From Tigriopus japonicus (taxonomy: Eukaryota > Arthropoda > Copepoda > Harpacticoida > Harpacticidae), in assembly GCA_010645155.1 (NCBI GenBank), contig JAAGOF010000257.1, forward strand, positions 197,173 through 261,172: a DNA stretch of 64,000 nt, in the 5' to 3' direction. The translations under genes and the position numbers were made by a program. The notes beneath the pieces are model-generated. The model was given only the letters and a program-made list of their open reading frames with translations, did not search any database and was not told the DNA's origin. Each line of letters opens with the position of its first letter. The stretch's first letter is position 1. Below are positions 1 to 11,700 of the stretch, piece by piece.

Positions 1-143
1 TTTTCTATTTCTTTAACAAACGCCATTTTATTGTGTTCATATTTGTTTCCAGTTTTCTTATTCGCAACAAACAATACCAATAGAGTAAAATAGTGGATCG
101 GTTTAAGATATGAAAAAAGTATTTATAATTTTAGGTCTCTTAC

Positions 144-850
144 TTGACGGAATTCACCCGGACTTGTTTGGGAGCAAGTTCCAAGGCCACACATCGCGTG
201 AATTGGTCAACAGCAGCCTTGGAAATGTTATAAGCCAAGACTCCGGGGAAGGATCGCATGCCATTGACACTGGACACATTGACAATGTTGCCTTTGGTCT
301 CGATCAAATGGGGCGTGGCCAACATAGTTAATTGATACATGGCTCTCACGTTCACATTCATCACCCGATCGTATTGGTCCAAGGACGTGTTTTCAATGCT
401 GCCCATCTCGATCACGCCAGCATTGTTCACGAGAATATCCAAACGACCAAAGTGTTTAATCGTTTCATCCATGATCTTTTGCGTATCCGATTCTTGACTC
501 AAATCGGCTAGCGAATGGTACATGTATAAATTAGGTTCTTTAAAAACAATAAAGTACATCGATACATACCTTGAATGAGTAAGGGCTTCTTTTGCTGTTC
601 ATTCAATTGAAGTTGGGCAGCAGTTCGTTCAAGATTGAGAGCATTGCGACCGGTTAAGGCCAGATTAGCGCCCAATTTGGAAAACAGAATGGCTGTGGCG
701 GCTCCAATTCCGGAACTTGCGCCTTAAAAAAGATATAGTAAAGAGTGTTAGGCCTATTTATTTCGGTATAGTATTGTCAAAGCTAACAATGCAAGGCTAT
801 TCCTTACCGGTGATGATGGCCACTTTACCGGAAAGGTTCACCAGGGACAT
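144..850 (-). CDS. Short-chain dehydrogenase/reductase (classical SDR), 3' end beyond window
   Basis: Likely an NAD(P)-dependent oxidoreductase of the classical SDR family. Three exons join in frame with GT-AG introns: 850-808 (starts MSLVNLSGKVAIITG), 722-570 and 507-144. The joined protein has the cofactor loop TGASSGIG split by intron 1, then ADL, NNAG, the catalytic Ser in VSSVNG and the YNISK (YxxxK) active site. The last visible codon is interrupted by a donor (gtaaga) at 143-142, so the C-terminal exon lies off the left edge; nothing in 1-140 looks like it. The start is the only ATG that puts the glycine-rich loop at residue about 15, as usual. It lies 150 bp downstream of the RING gene on the same strand. 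The substrate cannot be told from sequence; the closest general type is the FabG-like/3-oxoacyl reductase group. Confidence 0.9.
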
Positions 851-1000
851 GATTGAAGAGCTGAAACAATTTGATTTATCCGATTATTTGTCATTGAAAT
901 GTTTTGGCTGATTGGGAATCGTTTAATGCTTCTCAACGACAACAGGTACATTTAACATAATAGCTGTGGATCAGGCCTAATTTGATACTAAAATGGTCTT

Positions 1001-1984
1001 TCATTCCGTGGGATGAGGTTGAACATAAGTGGGGGGTCTTTGGGTTTCGGCCCTGATGAGGAAATATTGCTTAATCGGCCCTCGGCACATTGGACAAAGG
1101 TTTCGAATCATGCCAAAACATCTCTGACACACGCAAGCGTGCTTGCACGGCAAATGCACCCGAGAAATGGGTCTATCCAGGCAAACCACGCACAAGCTTT
1201 GATTCCCGTCATCTTGAAACGAATCCGAATTAAAAATGCCTTCCAAATGTATAACCGGTCCCGATCTCCGTTTGACATACGTCGACAAAATTTGTGTGGG
1301 TATCGTACACACATCATCTTGGATATGGATTATGTGAAAAGTAGCCACCACCGCCGTCGGTGCATCTAGGCCGGTCAAGCAGATCAGCACAATCGGATAT
1401 TTATCACGCGGCGAAGTAGAGCCCAAATCCAGCGCTGGCCCAAGACTCGGCCCAGGTAAAACCAGCTCCCGCGTTTCGCCCTCTTTTAGGCTGACCGACA
1501 CGCGCTCTGAGACATCTAAACAGCCCTCCTGCCCAAATGGGCGCCCATTGAGGAAGGCATCCTCCAGCCACAGCCATGGACCGGCCATGACATGGTGGCA
1601 AACACCTATATCAACGCCGTAGAAGGCGCGCATTTGCAGCTGGGCGCCCTCGCGGCTACTTAAGCTGACCGGCACGCGCCCTAGATGCGCCTCTGTCTGA
1701 GCGCCCTCCTTTAGCTGCAAGTAGCAAGGTAAAGAGGTAGCCTGAACCTGCACGCGCCCTGGCTGAATTAGACCTGGCTCCAAAATGGGTGGCATGCCCA
1801 TTTGGTGGCCAACCTGATTGACCAGATTAATGACGCCAAATTGCTTGATCATAACAATGACATTGAGCACCACGTAGATCAGCATGCAGAGAAAAGTTCC
1901 GCGAATCGAGTAGAATACGCCGGTACTTATATATGCTTGAGCGTTACTCCAATCGAAAATGTCCAGATTACTATCCCAATCCAT
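1001..1984 (-). CDS. CGRRF1: CGRRF1-like membrane-anchored RING E3 ubiquitin ligase
   Basis: Single-exon ORF of 327 aa, close to the length of vertebrate CGRRF1 (about 330 aa). Residues about 30-52 form one hydrophobic segment (FLCMLIYVVLNVIVMIKQF), as expected of an ER-type anchor. The middle carries the CGRRF1 pattern PRDKYPIVLICLTG followed by FHIIHIQDD and a short helix before the RING. The C-terminal RING is complete: CVVC, then LPCKHACVCQRC, then CPMC (C3HC4). CGRRF1 is known as a stress/p53-responsive E3 ligase; the exact substrate here is unknown. Residues about 60-150 are rich in Gly, Ala and Arg and have higher GC than the ends, so this stretch is the least conserved. The start Met directly precedes the membrane segment. 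A distant MUL1/IAP-like RING protein is the alternative, but the central motif favours CGRRF1. Confidence 0.8.
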   Translation of the reverse strand: MDWDSNLDIFDWSNAQAYISTGVFYSIRGTFLCMLIYVVLNVIVMIKQFGVINLVNQVGHQMGMPPILEPGLIQPGRVQVQATSLPCYLQLKEGAQTEAHLGRVPVSLSSREGAQLQMRAFYGVDIGVCHHVMAGPWLWLEDAFLNGRPFGQEGCLDVSERVSVSLKEGETRELVLPGPSLGPALDLGSTSPRDKYPIVLICLTGLDAPTAVVATFHIIHIQDDVCTIPTQILSTYVKRRSGPVIHLEGIFNSDSFQDDGNQSLCVVCLDRPISRVHLPCKHACVCQRCFGMIRNLCPMCRGPIKQYFLIRAETQRPPTYVQPHPTE

Positions 1985-2742
1985 GATGTATTAAGGTGGT
2001 GGATGAATGAGGAACAACGGGAACAACACACTCTCTCTCAGATGGATCAACACGAAATGACACTTTGGCAAATCTTGCAACGAGTGTATCTGAGTCATGG
2101 TGACGAGAAGCTCAAAATCGAAAAAGACAAAGCGTGGCACAAGGGAATTTTAATTTAGAAATAGAGCCAAAGGTTATTATTTGACTTAAGTTTGATAGTA
2201 AACTTTGAGTTTTGTTTCATAATTTGAGAAGAGGTATACGGGAACGTACTAGTTTCGAATGAATATTTTTCTTCCCTAAAATGGAACTTTGTTGATTTGG
2301 TCACCATAGCCAAAAATATCTAGCATCTGTTTTTTTTTTCTTTCTTTGTTGGGAGGGAATGACGAAGTTGGTCATTGATCAGCTGTGAGTTTGGGAACGA
2401 TGCTCGAACCGACTCTAGTCTCACTCAGCTGGGAACGAGTCCCAATCATTTGACTGGTGGCTAGGGTTGTGGGGAATTATTTTTACTCTACAAAACTCGA
2501 GAATGAAAACGATTGTAAATTTAAAAAAAATATCAGGCTAACCATAAATCGGGAGTGAAAAATTTCCGACAAACATTAAATTTCATATTTATCCTGCATG
2601 TCTGGCATTAGATTCTGCAAGTTCAAGACTCGTGGGGGAAATGCGTTTCGTTGACGAATCAAGACGATGGACGACGGTCGAGGATCTTACAAGCACGCTC
2701 TTTCCAATTTATGAAATAAACTTTGGAACATTATTAATAACT
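1985..2742. other. Intergenic, no gene seen
   Basis: Upstream flank of the RING gene. No supported exon, repeat pair or RNA gene was recognised; AT-rich patches dominate after 2200. Any promoter of the RING gene would lie just above 1984 but no clear core motif was identified. Confidence 0.4.
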
Positions 2743-3376
2743 AGGGTCCGGAGCAATATTTCTTGAAATTAGAATATAAGATATTTTAGAAATGTTTTTC
2801 ATTTGCTTTTTTTTTTGACTGTTTCGTGGAAAAACTAAATATTTTTTCTGCTAGTTAGGCGGGAACTAATATTTCAGAAAAAATAAGCAAAACAAATGAA
2901 TCGTCAGTGCATGTTACGCCTTACTACTTACAAGCGTAACTACTGCCAGATACGTAAAAACAGCGCCATCTATTGGGGCAAATTGAAGATTATATCATTT
3001 AATCAGTTGGGTCTCAAGTGTGTCACCAAAAACGACTCATGATTACTGATGCGATTTAAACAATCTTTTTGGCCGAGTCTTGCCACATCGGCCCTTGCTC
3101 AACTTTTTGGGTCAAAACGTTTAACACAAATTGACTTCCAGTGATCAAAGAGACACAAATTATGTGTAAAACTAGCAACATTTTTTGTTTGATCTCATCA
3201 CTTCTCATGATACTTAATTTACCAAAACTGTATTGGGTAAATTGGTGCACACAAACAAAATCACCAAGTGATAGATAGCATTGCGTTGTCAAAAAATACG
3301 TTTTGAATATTTTGGGCTTTGAAAGAAAATAAATCTTTAATACTTTGTCACTTTTAGCATTTTTTTTCCAGGCCCT
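2743..3376. mobile_element. MULE-like nonautonomous element, TIR AGGGYCCGG
   Basis: Left end AGGGTCCGG and right end CCAGGCCCT are inverted repeats. Flanks ATTAATAACT and AGTTATAACT agree at 8 of 10 bases, an eroded 10-bp duplication. It shares the inner motif of an A-rich run near TTTTGGGCTTT with the copies at 3582, 21.0 kb and 58561. No coding capacity. Confidence 0.65.
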
Positions 3377-3731
3377 AGTTATAACTTTCAGGTAATTGTA
3401 ATCATAATTGCACGAGGTTTGAGGATCTTAGCAACACACTTTACAAATTATTTCACTTTTGCAAGCAAATGTGAAACAGATTTGTGACAACATGTAATCA
3501 ACATGTTTTACGTCAATGACCTTTTCTACCCCTGTAATTGTGAATATCTGCTTCTTTACGAAGCAATTGTAATTGATTACTAGGGCCCATAAATGTTTTT
3601 TTAAATATAAAACATTTAAAAAACATTTACAAAAAAAAATATTTTCTCCAATATTTGAGTCAGAAATAATATTTCAGGAAAAAATGAAGAAAATAAATGA
3701 GCGACCAATGCTCAATAGGGCTACCAAAAAT

Positions 3732-4576
3732 CAGAGTTGGGACAATTACTTGAAAAATGTAATTAATTACAATTAAAATTACTTTGTCGAAAAATGTAAT
3801 TAATTACAATTACATTATCGAAAAATGTAATTAATTACAATTACATTGTCGAAAAATGTAATTAATTACAATTACATTGTCGAAAAATGTAATTAATTAC
3901 AATTACATCATCCGAAAATGTAATTGACTTCAATTACAAGTTAATTACATGTCAATTACAATCCTTCCGTCTCTTCCACCCTTTTGCCTTTTCTAAGCGA
4001 TTGGAAATAAACAGATCTGCCATTTTTAAATGGCGATGCACCAACCGGCAACTTATAATGCGTGAAAGGTTAATATGAAAGAATGATTTACAAAAACCAA
4101 AAGCTTATGAACGGGCTTAAATATCAAAATTATTATGCCATGAACCACAAGGCATATTTTTCTTTTCCAGAAAATAACACGAACTTTATACACATATATC
4201 AAGTAAGATGATGTTTTAAAACTTTATTTTTACACCTCATTTGTCTGCCCTTGGTTGTGAAAAGCCCTAAATTCTGACACAAAAATCGTGGTCAAAAGCT
4301 CTTGTAGTTTAAAAGTATTTAAACATCATAGCTTGGGTGTGTATTGTAACAAAAGCTACCTGTAAGTATCAATTGATATTATGGTTAATTTGAAGAAGTA
4401 AGAGTTTGAAAAGTAATTGGTAATTTGTAATTGAAAATTCGTCAATTACATGGCCAAAAATGTAATTAATTACAATTACAATTACTTGGCCCAAAAATGT
4501 AATTAATTACAATTACAAGTAATTGTAATTGAAATTACGTAATTGTAATTGCAATTACAATGACTCCCCAACCCTG
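3732..4576. mobile_element. Nonautonomous hAT-like element with AT-rich minisatellite, TSD CCAAAAAT
   Basis: Ends are CAGAGTTGGGACAATTAC and, on the other strand, CAGGGTTGGGGAGTC. The 8-bp sequence CCAAAAAT stands at 3724-3731 and again at 4577-4584: a perfect hAT-length target duplication. Near the left end lie about five tandem units built on GTAATTAATTACAATTACAT (3757-3930); the motif returns at the right end (4440-4560). No transposase is present, so it must have been moved in trans. Confidence 0.88.
3757..3930. repeat. Tandem repeat, unit about 34 bp, GTAATTAATTAC core
   Basis: About five consecutive units, each containing GTAATTAATTACAATTAC followed by a TCGAAAAAT spacer. The unit is itself palindromic, which gives each terminus of the hAT element many inverted binding-site-like motifs. 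Confidence 0.85.
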
Positions 4577-4933
4577 CCAAAAATTAACCCAAAATACAAA
4601 AACCTCTACAAAATGACATTTGTCCTGAAATTTGACTTTCACAACCAAAACTCATACACGAAAAAAAACTGCACCATTCATAGAGGCAAATTGACAATAG
4701 TATTTTTGAATGAATTACATTCAAATATGCCTCCAAAAACGATCAAATGCTGGATGCATTTCACCGGAAACAAAGTTGGAAAATCGATGCACACAGACAA
4801 AAATACCAAATAATGGCCTTGTTTAAAAAAAATATTTCTTAAATATCCGGCTCTTTTCCAAATATTTTGGCCTTTTGAAGAAAATATATATTGGATATTT
4901 TGTCACATTTTTGCAAATATCTTTCTGGGTCTT

Positions 4934-5440
4934 ATTAATTATATTTCGTTTTAGCACCTTAACAAAATGCATTTTTACATTGTTAGTTTAGCAATGATTT
5001 TAATTTATGAAAATTAGGAGAAAATAAAATTTTCTTATGAGCAAAACTAAAAGGCGAAATAGCCGGCAGAAATGCACCAAACTTCGACACAAGCGCCAAA
5101 ACATACAAAAATGCAAATCAACCAAAAAGAAATGAACAAAAATTGGAAAAGTGAAATAAAATGCATTTTCTTGAAATGTGCCGCCCTCGTAATAAAACAT
5201 ATGTAAAAAAAATTTAAGCACTTTGAATTTGAGGAGCTATTCCATCTTTACTATCGCACAAGCTCGAGACTCTTTTTTCACGTTTGAAAATATCGAATCC
5301 CATGAATCATTGAACTCGTGACAACCCTACTCAAAGACATACACAACAACATTATGTTGTCCTCTTCAACATCGCTTCATTTTATTGATCCATGTCCACG
5401 GAGTCCCTAAAAGCATCTTTTTATGTAAGAGAATAGAAGG
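4934..5440. other. AT-rich intergenic DNA before TDRKH
   Basis: No exon or structured repeat recognised. The TDRKH start codon is at 5441; no TATA-type motif stands out. Confidence 0.4.
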
Positions 5441-8400
5441 ATGCTCAATCGCAAGGTCATTTGGGTGAGCCTAGGTTTGGGTGTGGGCGTAGCGGCCGTG
5501 GGAGGCGTTATCTACGCCCTCACCCGCGATGAATTGGAGGAAGATGGAACCGGATCCGAAGGTGGAACAAAGAGTTGTCCCGTGACCCTGACGGTCCGGA
5601 TTGAAGCGGAACACGCGGGATTAGTGATCGGACGACGCGGAGAAACCGTTCAACAAATTCAGAGGAAAACCAACACCAAGATCTACTTCAAAGATGAAGG
5701 TAATGATGAGACTTGAAGGAATAATGTCCATGGGAAAAAGACTTACAGGAGAAATAGAGGCAAAAAAAGGCCCTAAAAGGCAAATTCCTTAATGATCGTC
5801 AATGACTCTTTCCCAAATCACGCAAACTATCTGGAGGGAGCGCCATTGAAATTTTTGAGAAGAAAATCGGACTGATTTGTGATTCTAAAGTCCTAAATAT
5901 TGTTACTAAAAAAAGGCATCCTTTTATCAACCGCAGTTTTTTCAAAATGACCAATGGGTGATTTTTAAAGCGAGGATTTTTTTTTTCGTAAAACTTCCCA
6001 ACGCTGTTTTAACTTAAATCAGTTTCAATGCTTATTGTTTTAGATCGAAATTCTGACCTAAAAAACTTCACTCAAATGTATTTTGTATTTTGTATAAATT
6101 TGGAGAAAAAATTGATTCCGGGCATTTCTGATCTGAAGTATTTTTTTAATCCCCCCCCCCTATTTTATAACTTTCCCACGCACGCAATTGCTCTCTTTAT
6201 TACCCAAATCCAAGGTGAAACGCTATTTGAAATCAAGTACAACTTAAGTTAGTTTGGACTGATCCCGAAAAAGGTGATTTCATCGTCACAGTCACAAAAA
6301 ATATGAGGTCATTCCTCTACTGAAAAACTTTGAATCCTCTTTCAGAAGCGACGGAAACCCATCGCGTGATCGCGATTCGCGGTCAACGCACCGATGCTCA
6401 TCTGGCCGAGATTTTAATCCACCAACTCATCGCCAATCAACCTCGATTAGAGACCGTAGTTATTGAGGTTCCCAATGACAGTGTGGGTAGGATTATCGGA
6501 CGAGGTGGCGAAACTATCCGGTCTCTACAGACTCAATCCCGGTGCAAAATCGACGTTGAACGCGGTGGAGGCGATCCTCAAGGCACCAAACGGGTCACTT
6601 TACGAGGCACTTCCGAGCAAGTCGATCGGGCTCAAACCCTCATAACTGAGGAATTGCATCAAGCGGCCAGTTTGAAGGCGAAGATCAAGGTTGCCCAAGA
6701 TTCGAGACATCCTCGAACACTGGGTATTAAAGCCCATCAGACCCCGCAGTTGTTCTTGACCTCGGAAAATGGAGTGGATTCGGAGACGAGTCAACTTTTT
6801 CGGCCCAATGGGATGGAGAAAACGGAAAAGTTGATCCAATCTGCCGGGGATAAAGTCATGGCCGTGTATGTGTCTTCCATTGCGGATCCGGGATTTTTTT
6901 ACGTGCAGAAGGTCGGACCTCGAAGTATCGATCTTGACAAGTTGGTGGATGAAATGACGGCTTTCTATGAGGTTCCCGCGAATCGGGAATCAAATCAAGT
7001 TAAAATGGTAAGTTTTCAAGGTTTGCACCTCTTTTAACCTTTTTTGGCATCTGCCAAAGCAGATATCTTGTTTTGCTTCGGTAGGAACATTTTCATGGTT
7101 GATAAACAAAGTCACTTACTTTTATTGCGCAATGTATTATGTTAATCGAGGAAACGTTTGAAAGGTAACCTTGATAACGAAAGTGGCTTCGAAATGCAAA
7201 TATCCGTATTTTTCAATTCAACTTTGACTGACGCAACTCGTGTGTGTATGCAAACACATATGCCTTTTCAGATTCAGTGAAATATTTTTGTTGTGATTTT
7301 AGGCGGAGATCGGCGATTTAGTGGCCGCTCAGTTTGAGGCCGATGGTCGTTGGTATCGGGCCAAAGTGGTCAAGGTCATTCCCGACGAATACGACGAATC
7401 TCGAGTTACAGTGGATTTGGATTACGTGGATTTCGGGGATTGCATCCAAAGGTCGATCTCGGAGGTGTTCAACTTGCGAACAACATTCCTGAAACTCAAT
7501 TTCCAAGCCATCCAGTGCTCTCTCGCTCACATTGAGCCCGGGTAATTAATTGCCCAAAGGGCCTTACGGCCTCCTAAACTCTCCCTGTCAAGACTAATTC
7601 CCCTTTTGGGACTTGATTAATCGTTTTTCAGTCAACGCAAGGAGGACGGATCCTTGGTTTCGGCGTCGACTTGGTCGCCAGAGGCCATTGACGATTTCGA
7701 GCGACTCACACGATGTGCCCAATGGAAAGAGGTGCTGGCTGAAATCGTCGACTATAAGACTGTTCAATCCCAATTGGTGCCGTTGGTTCAACTAGTCGAC
7801 ACCTCGGAGGACGAGGTAAGCAAGCGTTCCTGAAATATGAGGTCTTTTACGCGAGGGGCATTCCAAAAAAAAAAATGGCAACACAAGCTTACTTTTTTCC
7901 CGTGACTAAAAATCTCCTTGATAATTCTCTTTTGTGTATCTTAGATCATATTTCCCCATCAACTTGTATTCAAGAACATCACTATGATGTTAGAGTGGTC
8001 TAAGCAATAACCCACATTTGAAGTCATCTGTGTCTCACATTTCGACTTTCACTTAGTTGTAGACCAACTTTGCGGTTGTTTCAAACAAATGCGGATGAGG
8101 AGAAAAGTATTATTGAAGAAACAAATAGCAAGCCGCTTTTTTCCATCGTCGCGTTTCCACGAAATGCTAAATCTGGTCTCAAAATTATGCAAATCCAATA
8201 CATAAGCCCTAACACTTTTTTATTAGAATGCCCCTCGTTGGTCCTTCACCGAAAAAATCGAAAATTGATCTACGTTCGAAATATGTTTTCCCTACCCGGT
8301 AAAAGAAATAAAAAAGAATATTATTGACGGTTTTCATGGAGGAAAAATGAAAGCAATACCCCTCGTATTTAACCATGGAAGAATGTGCTGAAAGTCGACC

Positions 8401-8474
8401 ATTTTATGTTCCAGGATCTAAATATTGGTGACGAGATGGTTCGACTTGGTCATGCCCGATACATTGACAAATGA
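5441..8474 (+). CDS. TDRKH: Tudor and KH domain protein (TDRKH/Papi)
   Basis: Five exons join in frame to 467 aa: 5441-5699, 6346-7007, 7303-7541, 7632-7815 and 8415-8474. Residues about 5-27 are a transmembrane segment (WVSLGLGVGVAAVGGVIYAL), matching the mitochondrial outer-membrane anchor of this family. KH1 follows with the GRRG loop and is cut by intron 1; KH2 has the loop RIIGRGGETI. The Tudor core begins at exon 3 (GDLVAAQFEADGRWYRAKV, then DYVDFGD), the aromatic residues W, Y, Y and F forming the methyl-arginine cage. In animals TDRKH/Papi binds PIWI proteins and helps trim piRNA 3' ends at mitochondria. The last exon is tiny (20 codons with stop) but has matching phase and a good acceptor. 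A piRNA factor in a transposon-filled neighbourhood is coincidental as far as the sequence shows. Confidence 0.92.
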
Positions 8475-8712
8475 AACTGAAGTTACCCTCTTGGGGAGGA
8501 AGCCTCCAAGGACAAGAATGTACTTGTATCAGCGTCCTTGGCCTCTTCCATCACTCTCAATAATCTCTAATAGTGCTGTGATCCATTCGAATTACTTATG
8601 CCATTTCCTCTCTTTGTTGACCAGAGTTAGATAATCCATACAGTTCAGATTTAATATTCTCTAGAATAATTCAGAAAATTAGAAATTGCATAATACTAAT
8701 GTCTCGGTTCAG

Positions 8713-11700
8713 TCAGTTGGTCCCTTTCGACAAGCTCTCTTGAAGGAGATGAAGGCCCTTGCGAAGGGAGTGGTCTTTGTGACTGGAAAGGCCTCGACGA
8801 GCCTCGATCAAGGCCACTTGGTCACGCATTAGGTGAAGAAAAGCTTTCGTTAATGCTGGATTGAACGGGGTCAAGGCCGAGAACAATTGGAAGAATTCCA
8901 TTGTAGGAGCGTGACCTAATTGGGCGTGAATCACACTCTGGTTCTCTTTATCAAGAACCTCGAAATATTGGCCTTCATCGGGATGATCATGACTATGTCG
9001 CCAAAGCTCTTGAAGCACTTTGAAACCGATGGGTCTGAGTTCAGGTCGTTTGAGGACGAGATCGCAAATCGAGTAGTACAATATCCTGGCCACGGCCAAA
9101 TGTGTGACCGTGGTTCCACAAAACGAACTCAGAATGAGTTGAATGAAGGTCAAGATCACTTTGTTTACACTAACATTGTTCTTTTGTAAGAAGTCCGTTT
9201 TGACTACCATTAAGAACTGTTTCTGAAGGTCTGCCCGAGATTGCTCGGGCATGTAGTGGGTGAATACTCGAAAGAACGGATGCTGAGTGTTCCAACCTTC
9301 GGAAGGATTGTCCAAGACTCGAAATCGAACCATATACCCCACAAAAATGGTCTTGAGACTGCGAACGAGAAATTGGTCTCGCTTGAAGAGAGGTACGTCC
9401 ACAAGACCAAAAATAACTTGGCTCAAAGTCTGACGAATGGCCTTTTGATACAGTTCCGGTAAGTTGTAGTTTGGATTTTGAATGATATTTGGTACATAAA
9501 GCTCGTTAAGAATAGGGCCTAGATGGTTAAACTCGTTGGTTTCGTGATCGTAGAGAAGGCGGGAACATTTCTCGATCATCAAGGCTGCCAATTCATAGAG
9601 ATGCAAGATCATTGTCTGATTGGTTCGTTCAAACCTTTTGAAATTCCTCAAGCCTTCAACGGCAACCAACAAATATTGAGTGTACGAAGCTCGGAGCGAT
9701 TTCAAGTGATGATCACTCATTTTGGTCAAGTTTCCTAAGGCTGTGAAAAAGATGACCAGATCATGCTGTTCTTCATTGGTATTCATATATGGCCGAATAC
9801 CGTCCAACTCGCTCAACGAAAAGACCTCTTGAGAAAGGGCCTTAAAAGTTGAGTAAGTTGGCGAATCTTTGGCCGTAAGCATACCAACCCGAATCCAACC
9901 TTTGATGACTTGATCCAGTGTTAAAAGGGTCTCTCTTAAATGCGATTGGGCACTCTCCAGAATGTTTAAGAGGAAGTAAGTGGCAAAGATCGGATTTACC
10001 GCTTCTGAATGGACAAAGAATTGGAAGTAGTGAGGAAACGGTTTCAAATTGACAGTTGATGGTATCTGTTCTTGAATGAGCATCAGAAGTAGGCCTACAA
10101 CAAGCTCGGCCATGGGTTCATGAGGCCCAGTAAGTCGGAGAGCCAGGTCTTGATGAATGACTTGAAAAAATCGACTCCAAAGAAGCCCATGGGTGTGATC
10201 AATCTTCTCTTTGGTTAATGACTCTTCTTCCGTGATGGCAAACATGTTCTTGTCGTTGAAGGCATCATAAAAACGACGGACCTTCATTACAAAACGGCTC
10301 AATTGAGATACGATTGACTGCTGTTCGTTCGATGAGAAGTGTTTCATATAAGACACAACTTGTGGGGATAGTAATTCCGATTGGATCAGGATCAACTCGG
10401 TTGAGGGGGAAAGCAAAGCTTCTTCGAGGAATTGAGTCCACACTTCCATGCACGATTGACACAGTCTTTGCAAGTTTGTATCGCTACGTTTTTGCATGGT
10501 TTCATCAATGGTCTCATTAAGACCTCCCATGAAGACAGCAATAGCTTTGGCAGGATCTTGATCTTTTTGCAATGAGATCTGAGCGAGTGCAGCCATTCCT
10601 TGAAGGATGACAATTCTCTTTTTGGGGTGAAGCTCTTTGAATTGGATGGAGCTGATCAGACCTTGGATTCGAGATAAGTTTTGTTGGGCATCTTGGTTAG
10701 TAGAACATCGAAATATCACGATTTGTAGTGAGATCAAATGAAACCAGCCCAATTGAGTCAGTTCTAATAAGCGCTTTGAGGGTAATTTGGAGAGAATCCG
10801 CCCAGAGATTTTGGCTCTTAATTTGAGCGCATCGTTTGAGGTCAGATACAGTTGTAGAAGTTTTAGAAAAAGGATAAAACTGTTGTGGTCCTTCTCCTTT
10901 ACTAGGCACGATTGGAAATCACGGTCTTCGTTTAGAGAGGGTAAACTTTTTTCCCAATCACGGATAGATTTGGGTAACAAGGCTAGATTGAATACAGAAC
11001 TAGAATGCAAGGCACTAAAATGGTCGTTCAATCGTTTGTGGAAGTAGTCCCACAACATATGAAGCACATTGAAACTAGGCCCACTCATCGGGAACACGTG
11101 AATCAAAGTCCATAAAATTGTCCTCATTTCGATCTCATGACCGTCACCCAATAATGGTACACTCTCTTTCACTTGTTTGTCTATTACGTATACAAAGCCC
11201 TTGGGTAACAAGGTCGGATCGCTCACAGCCTGGCCTTGGTAATCAAGATAGAAGATAGCACTGACGTGAAAAATCACCCACCAAACAAACATCTGACCTT
11301 CCACGGCCTTTAAAGGCTGGGGGTTTCTCCCCAAGGTGATTAGTTCGGGGTCCCAAAGCCGCTCAATCGGTGTGTCTGACGTTTGAACGTGATATTGAGC
11401 ACTCAACCCGAGCCTCAAGTCGTCCCAAAAATGGACCACATTCCCTGAACTTTCCGCATGGAACAACATCAAGAAAAAGTCTTTAATGCAAGCGCAGTTG
11501 AAGCTCGAATAGGTAAAAAAGTTGAGTCGTATTAGATTCTTTTGACCGGCTAAGGCGTCCAATATGCCCAACCGATCAAATCGATGCCTCAATAAATGAA
11601 CCAAATCGCAATAAATTCGACCACTCACTTCACGCTTAAAACTCTCCATCTCAGGATTAGCCCCACTTTCTGAGCTATTTCCCATGGGTAATGCGAGGCC

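Larger units (their letters stand above)
3582..4933. mobile_element. MULE-like element split by a nested hAT element
   Basis: Begins AGGGCCCATAAATG and ends near CTGGGTCTT at 4933, resembling the termini of the copy at 58561. Flanks ATTGATTACT and ATTAATTATA match at 7 of 10 positions. The internal sequence continues from 3731 to 4585 once the nested hAT element is ignored. This copy is the most eroded of those with two ends. Confidence 0.55.

Noticed and set aside
1802..2158. 118-codon plus-strand ORF over the RING gene
   Set aside because: Antisense shadow of the CGRRF1-like coding region.
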